A stretch of DNA of 64,000 nucleotides from NCBI GenBank assembly GCA_030035585.1, contig CM057469.1, positions 23,430,501-23,494,500 of the forward strand, in the 5' to 3' direction. A model generated the notes under the pieces. It did no database searches, had not been told where the DNA came from, and saw only the letters and a list, made by a program, of their open reading frames with translations. Each line of letters begins with the position of its first letter. Positions within the stretch are counted from its first letter, which is position 1. Shown in pieces: positions 58,346 through 64,000 of the stretch. The stretch comes from Dugong dugon. Lineage: Eukaryota; Chordata; Mammalia; Sirenia; Dugongidae. The position numbers were made by a program, and so were the translations under genes.

Positions 58346-59446
58346 ACATATTCAATGCATCAAATTAATTCCCTAAAGCGTGAATCTCTATGATGACTAA
58401 GATTCTATAAGATGCAAAACATTGTAATTCAGAAATAATGGGTCTTTTCCCTACAGTTCTGGAACGGCTATAGACAAGTAAAGATAGGTGCAGATGAACA
58501 TTGCTGTCTCATTTCAAAACAAAATAATCACATACAGAAATCATCATTCAAATCTTCCTCTCGTTAAGCTTAGTCAATACTTGCTGCTTCCACCTCCTCA
58601 CTTTCCATTCAATTTTCTAACCACTTTTACACTCAACTGCTCTCAAAAAGGTGATCAACAATTTCCTAAATGGCAAATCTACTAGCCTCTTTTCAGTACT
58701 TACTATCCTCCACCATGCTAACAACTCTGAAATGGTTAACTCGTCCCTAATTTTTTAGATCTCTCATCCTCTGGTCCTCACAGAACTTGTTTCTGAATTT
58801 TCCAACTAAATTGCTGGATAGTCTTCCTTAACCTCTTTTCCTGCTTCTTATTTATTAAACTTCCCCTCAAATGTTCTTTTCTCCCCAAGGCTCTCATCTT
58901 GACTCTATGGTGTCCCTAAGAAATCTCCACTTTACAATTTCAGCTATCATTTCTAGGCTGAAGACTTCTAAATCTACATTTCTTGCTTTGCCCTTTCCCC
59001 CAAGCTCGAGATCCTAGTGGACATACTTCTCTCTCTCACCTACCTGGGACTTGGTTAAAAGCACAACCATTCATCCACATCCCTAATAAACCTTTTCTAA
59101 ATCCTTCTCCCCCAGCCACTCCCTCCCTGCATATGCAAATGATAACAAGTTGCTATTATTTATTCCTCAGTAGTGACTTTAAAACTTCTCTAATTTCATT
59201 GCCCTGATTTTTTTTTCTTTTTTCCTAGAAGTCCTCTTCTTCTTTCTCTTGGATCACTGCCATACCTCCAGGCCAATTTAACCCATCCTCAACTTTCTGT
59301 CTGAGAAAATGTTCTAAATGTGGGAATCACCCAGTCCAGCTAGTCACGATATTTCTGTGGCAATTCATTTGCTAAGAGAAAATTGTTTAAGCTCTTTAGA
59401 GAGGCATTCAAGGCATTTGCAGTCTGACTCCTATTAACCTGTTGTT

Positions 59447-59795
59447 GTTTGTTAGCTACCATCAGGTCGGACTCACAGTGACCTCATGCACAATGGAGCA
59501 AAATGCTGCCCATCATGCGCGATCTCCTTCATCGGTTCAGATGAAGATCAGATTGGATCCTTGTGATCCATAGGGTTTTCAATGGTTGTCTTTTTGGAAG
59601 TAGACTGCCAGGCCTTTTTTCCTAGTCTAAGTCCAGAAGCTCTGCTGAAGCTTGTTCAGCATCATAGCAACACACAAACCTCCACTGACAGACAGGTGTG
59701 GTGGCTGTGCATGAGGTGCATTGGCCAGGAACCAAACCTGGGTCTCCTGCATAGAAGGTGAGAATTCTACCACTGAACCACCAATGCTGCCTCAC
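59447..59795 (-). mobile_element. tRNA-Gly SINE, antisense
   Basis: Begins with the ACAAC tail complement 'gttgttgtttgttagctacc' and ends with the tRNA-Gly head complement 'gagaattctaccactgaacc' and 'accaatgctgcc'. The middle has extra AfroSINE-like sequence ('atccatagggttttcaatgg'). Confidence 0.9.
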
Positions 59796-60049
59796 CTACT
59801 AACCTAATCTCCCTTTATCTCTACAATGTCCCCTGGCTTCAAAATACAGAACCACCTCTCACCCCTAAGAGAGGTCTTTGCTGATCCTGTTCCTCTGAGA
59901 CTGTCCATTCCCCTTTTCTCTTCCTGTGCTCTCTCTTTGGTCCTTCAGGTTAAACTCAAAGTTAGCTTCCTAAAGGAGGTGTATCTGATCTTCAGGTAGG
60001 CTTATTTATGCAGTCTTCTAATGCTTTCATATAAATTTTGTTTAGATTT

Positions 60050-60830
60050 TGGTTTTTTATTTTTATTTTTATTGTGCTTTAGGTGGAAGCTTACAGCTCA
60101 AGTTAATTTCTTATACAAAAATTTATACACATATTGTTTTGTGACATTAGTTGCAATCACCACAATGTGACAGCACACTCCTCCTTTCCATCCCGGGTTG
60201 CCTATGTCCATTCATCCAGTTCCTGTCCCTTCCTGCCTTCTTGTCTTACTTTTGGACAAGAGCTACCCATTTGGTCTTGTATATCTAATTGAACTAAGAA
60301 GCATGGAATGTGTATTATTTTTTGTTTTATAGTCCTGTCTAATCTTTGAGGAGTGGGCTTTGGGAATGGTTTCAGTTCTGGATTAACAGAGCATCCAGGG
60401 GTCATAGTTTCAGGGGTTCCTCCAGTCTCTGCCAGACCATTAAGTCTGGTTTTTTTTACATGAACTTGAGTTTTGTTCTACATTTTTCTCCTGCTCTGTC
60501 CAGGACTCTCTGTTATGTTCCCTGTCAGGGCGATCATTGGTGGTAGTCAACCACTATCTAGCTCTTCTGGTCTCAGGCTGGTGGAGTCTGTGGTTCATGT
60601 GGTCTTTTAGTCCTTTGGGCTAATATTTCCTTTGTGTCTCTGGTTGTCTTCATTTTCCTTTGCTCCAAGTGGGACAGGACCAATTGATGCATGTTAGATG
60701 GTCGCTCGTAAGCTTTTAAGACCCTAGATGCCACTCACCAAAATGGGATGTAGAACATTTTCTTAATAAACTTTGTTATGTCAATTGACCTAGATGTCCC
60801 CTGAGAATATGGTCCTCAGGCAGATTTTTT
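60050..60830 (-). mobile_element. L1 3' end, antisense
   Basis: 'ttattgtgctttaggtggaa' through 'gtcccctgagaatatggtcc'; the same region as the other antisense L1 copies. Confidence 0.92.
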
Positions 60831-61059
60831 TAATGGAAGAATTATGGTTATTTATACATCTGTCTCTTTACTTTGCTGAATACTAAGTTGCTTGAGCTTA
60901 GGGATCATGGATATTCATCTTTGTATCCTGAACACATACCATTAACTTTCACTAGATGTTTGAAAAACAACTGTCACAATGAATGAATGATGATGTACAA
61001 GGACATTAAGCTTAAAAAATCCCACAGGGATAAATTTTGGCAAATAACTAGGACTTAGA

Positions 61060-61620
61060 TATAAATCTCTTGTTTTTGCCTCCTTTTTCCAGTGAACTCT
61101 TCAGCAATGCGTCTGGGCATCTAATTCACATTTTGCGTAAACTACCAAGGATTTTATTTGACTTGACCTTTGAGTTTACTGATCTACTGTTAGGATTCTA
61201 TCCATAAATAACAATTAGGGTACATAAAATTTGAAGTTATGAAATAGTTTAGAGTATCGTGTTCACTTTCTTTTACCTCATAGAGGAACTAATTTTGTGC
61301 GCAACGGATGATCATTAGGAGCCTGTGAAGATTTAACATGAAATCGTGTCAAACTAGTTTTACTCTTTTTAGCTCATAAGCTAATGGACAAGATAAATGA
61401 CATAAATGTGATATATCTTCACTTCAACAAAGCATTTAAAGAATCTCTAACGGGATGTTTGTGGACAAGACAGAAAAGCGATGGCTAGATGATAGTACTC
61501 TTAGATGAACTGATGATGAACACATCTGCTCAAAGACTTTACATATAGTTATGTTCCTGTTTTAAAGTGTCATGTTAAGGAGGGTCAAAGCACAATCGAC
61601 TGGTAAAGTTTATGTAGAGA
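61060..61620 (+). mobile_element. CR1/L3-type LINE relic
   Basis: 'aaatcgtgtcaaactagttt' and 'cttcacttcaacaaagcatt' translate to a degraded RT motif of the CR1/L3 group, with 'tggctagatgatagtactct' downstream. Very old and full of breaks. Confidence 0.6.
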
Positions 61621-61714
61621 TTGTTTTAATCTGAGAACAGGGAAAACTTTCCTAGCAATCATATATGTACAAAAAAGGACTGAGTTGCCTTGCATTTGAA
61701 GATAATTAATCTTT

Positions 61715-61935
61715 TCAGAGAGCCAACTGCGTGCCAGACACACTGGGCACTTTACGCAAGTCATCTCATTGAACCATCATGGCGATGAAGCATGAGAGAT
61801 GACATTATCCTATTTTAGAGATGTGGAACTTAGGGCTCAGAAAGTCTCTTGAGGTCATCCAAGAGAGGAAGGAAGAAGAGAATACAGATCTAGTTGACTG
61901 CAGAATCTGAAGTCTTTCCATATCACCACCATTAA
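61715..61935 (-). mobile_element. MIR, antisense
   Basis: 'tgcgtgccagacacactggg', 'cctattttagagatgtggaa' and 'agtctcttgaggtcatccaa' are complementary to MIR. Confidence 0.8.
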
Positions 61936-62089
61936 AAAGGTATAAAACCATGGGCTTAATGTCTAGCTATTAGTACTATAAAAATGCTATATTCCTGTAA
62001 TAGAAAGTAGACTAGAAGAGATTACCTTAGAGTTGTTCTCAAGTTCATTATCCCTTCTTCTTTAGAGAGCTTTCACAGAATGAGCATCT

Positions 62090-62195
62090 TGAAAGATACC
62101 AGAATATAAGCTCCCTGAAAGCAGAGCATGTCTTTCCTCTCTGTATCCCATTCCCAGCACAGTGCCTGGATCAGCAAAATAGCTAACACTTAAAC
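62090..62195 (+). mobile_element. L2 3'-end fragment, sense
   Basis: 'agctccctgaaagcagagca' and 'cccagcacagtgcctggatc'. Confidence 0.75.
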
Positions 62196-62315
62196 CAGTT
62201 GTCGATGATTCAATTCAGACTCATGGGCATCCCGTGTGTGTCAGTGTAGAACTATGCTCTATTTCAAAGGATGATTTTTTGGAAGTAGATCACCAAGCCT
62301 TTCTCCTTAGGATAA
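62196..62315 (-). mobile_element. AfroSINE fragment, antisense
   Basis: 'ccagttgtcgatgattcaat' to 'tcaccaagcctttctcctta'; the head part is missing. Confidence 0.8.
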
Positions 62316-62419
62316 ACAGATGCAGGAAGGAAAGCAGCAAGACATGAAGGCAGGAATGTGGGTAAAACTGTAACTTGCATTTTATACTATATTTATTTTT
62401 ATCATCCTAGATCTAAAGC

Positions 62420-62845
62420 ATTGGTTTTTAAACCTAAAAGAGTGTATAGGAATCACCTGAAGGGCTTGTTAAAACACAGGTTGCTGGTTCTGACCTCCAG
62501 GATACAATAGTTCTAGGGTGAAAAAAAAAAACAAACTAAACCAGTTGCTGTCAAGTTAGTTCCCTCTCATGGCGACCCATGTGTGTCAGGGTAGAACTGT
62601 GCTCCATAGGGTTTTCAATGGCTGTGACTTTTTGGAAGTAAACTGACAGGCCTTTCTTCTGAGGCACCTCTGGGTGGATTCGAACTTCCAATCTTTTGGT
62701 TAGTAGCCAAGCACTTAATCGTCTGAGTCACCCAGGGACTCCAGGTCTAGCACAGGACTCAAAAATTTGCATTACTAACAAGTTTCCATGGGATGCTGAT
62801 GCTGCTGGTCCAGGGTCCGTATTCTGAGAACCACTGTCCAAGAGC
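62420..62845 (+). mobile_element. MER5A-like element split by an AfroSINE
   Basis: Left half 'cacctgaagggcttgttaaa' (to 62520). Right half 'gatgctgatgctgctggtcc' and 'ctgagaaccactgtcc' (from about 62741). The antisense AfroSINE lies between. Confidence 0.85.
62529..62742 (-). mobile_element. AfroSINE ('cacctggaag' subtype), antisense
   Basis: 'ccagttgctgtcaagttagt', 'ctccatagggttttcaatgg' and 'gtcacccagggactcc'; inserted into MER5A. Confidence 0.93.
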
Positions 62846-62902
62846 ACAGCAGAGTGTCTAGGAAAATGAAAACAAAACTGTATTCATTGTTTAATGAATA
62901 CC

Positions 62903-63057
62903 AAAAAAAAACCCCATCAAGTCGATTCTAACTCATAGTCACCCTAAAGAACAGTGTAGAACTTCCCCACAGGGTTTCCAAGGAGCAGCTGGTAGATTCG
63001 AACTGCTGACCTTTGGGTTAGCACCTGAGCTTTTAACCACTGTGCCACCAGGGCTCC
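62903..63057 (-). mobile_element. AfroSINE, antisense, with target duplication
   Basis: 'catcaagtcgattctaactc' to 'ctgtgccaccagggctcc'. 'tttaatgaata' occurs on both sides (62890 and 63059). Confidence 0.93.
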
Positions 63058-64000
63058 ATTTAATGAATATGCAACCATTAATATTTTCTTATTTCTATTT
63101 ATTTATACCCTATCTGATTCTAAAAGAGTTTTAATCTTTTATAACTCTGAATGTATAAAATGTGAGATTTAAAAAAAAAAAAAGAGAACCTATTGAGAAA
63201 AATGGTACTTCTGTTCTATACTGCTGTTGTCAATTGTTATCGAGTCAATTCCAACTCACGATGTAATTGGACAAATTTTAAACTCTATTCAAGCAAAAAC
63301 AGCAATAGTGCTCATCCTTGATAAATGATAGCATGTAGTGATCATCTGGAAAAAATAAAACTAACACCACATTTTCATGAATCTAATTCTAGGAGGAATC
63401 TATGCCACGGTTTTCTCTATAAGGGACATGAATTACAGCCAGTAGAAATCTAAAAATGCAGAAGATACAGAATTTTTTTCCCCAGTGGTCACTGTTTTTA
63501 CAACAATTCTCAATACAAACTAAGAATAAACTTTAACTCATTGGAGGCATTTCTGAGGAGAGGTAAACTAACACACACTTCAAGTATATTTCTTTTATCT
63601 AATCTGACACAGGATTAGAACTCTGAACACGTTAGAAGAAACGATAATTTCCCTGATAATCTCAAATAGCAATGGTCTCAACTGAAGAGCAGTCAGGGGG
63701 AGCAGGAATCTCACTCAAATGCTTGAAATCTCGACATTCTGTGTTGCTGATGAAGGAAAACACACATGCTTTAGGGATCAAATACGTCTATAGCAAGGCT
63801 CACATTCTATTTTGTAAATAAAGAGCCTGAATTATATTCTGTCAGACCAAGAGTATCCTTCTTGCATGTTCTCCACAAAGAATTAAATAAGGGACCGGAA
63901 AACATTCAGAAATATTGAGAGATGCTATTTAGAACCTCTTTTCAATGCTCAGAGAATAAGCTTAACAGTCACTGAAAATCAGAATATTCGTGTTCATACA
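63058..64000. other. No recognised feature except a SINE scrap
   Basis: 'ttatcgagtcaattccaact' at about 63236-63258 is an AfroSINE tail scrap. The rest is AT-rich intron without a named element. Confidence 0.5.

Larger units (their letters stand above)
58500..61000 (+). mobile_element. L2 LINE, sense, host of a SINE and an L1
   Basis: 'ggtgatcaacaatttcctaa', 'tcttgactctatggtgtccc' and the end 'tttgtatcctgaacacatac' with 'caatgaatgaatgatg' mark an L2. It is split by insertions at 59447-59795 and 60050-60830. Confidence 0.7.
49289..64000 (-). other. FMN2: FMN2 intron upstream of the penultimate exon (partial)
   Basis: By inference this is intron, because the next FMN2 exon must lie upstream on the minus strand and I could not find it in 14.7 kb. 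Contents are SINEs, L1 3' ends, L2, MIR, MER5 and a CR1/L3 relic listed separately. The stretches 49290-50040, 51070-51540 and 53145-57810 look like unique AT-rich sequence with no recognisable element. Confidence 0.7.

Overview
This is 64 kb of mammalian nuclear DNA, and almost certainly afrotherian (elephant or a close relative). The evidence is dozens of copies of the African-mammal tRNA-derived SINE (AfroSINE; heads reading 'gagccctggtggtgcagtgg' and tails reading 'agtcggaatcgactcgacgg'). These occur with an RTE-clade LINE that ends in the same kind of tail, and with young L1 3' ends. There are no operons, prokaryotic genes, CRISPR arrays or phage features.

Two real protein-coding genes are present, arranged tail to tail. 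(1) GREM2 (gremlin-2/PRDC, a secreted BMP antagonist) lies on the + strand. Positions 1-22503 are the 3' part of its long first intron. The whole 168-codon reading frame sits in one CpG-rich exon (CDS 22505-23011), followed by a 3' UTR of about 2.4-3 kb. (2) FMN2 (formin-2) lies on the - strand. Its last two coding exons are at 49207-49288 (82 nt) and 47512-47538 (27 nt including the stop). Its 3' UTR runs down to about 45.95 kb, and 49289-64000 is the next intron upstream. Together the two exons encode the extreme C-terminal tail of formin-2, the segment known to bind the Spire KIND domain. As I recall the map, the same convergent FMN2/GREM2 order occurs at human 1q43, which supports both calls.

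Everything else is intron or intergenic sequence built of transposons in layers. The oldest layer is L2, MIR, a CR1/L3-like relic, MER5-type hAT elements, a mariner, an ERV-L-type relic and old L1. On top lie RTE, AfroSINE and tRNA-Gly-SINE copies and a younger L1 family. Several insertions keep clear target-site duplications, so relative order can be read directly. Examples are an L1 inside a tRNA-Gly SINE (19-bp duplication), an L1 and a SINE that used the same target, and an L1 with a 5' inversion. Most short open frames in the window are chance frames inside these repeats or antisense to GREM2.

I found no convincing new molecular system. The points most worth a second look are the tail sharing between the RTE LINE and several SINE types (including double-tailed and mosaic copies), the SINE pieces just upstream of the GREM2 coding exon, the split of the formin-2 tail over two small exons, a 75-bp perfect purine-pyrimidine alternating tract between the two genes, and a few unexplained direct repeats.
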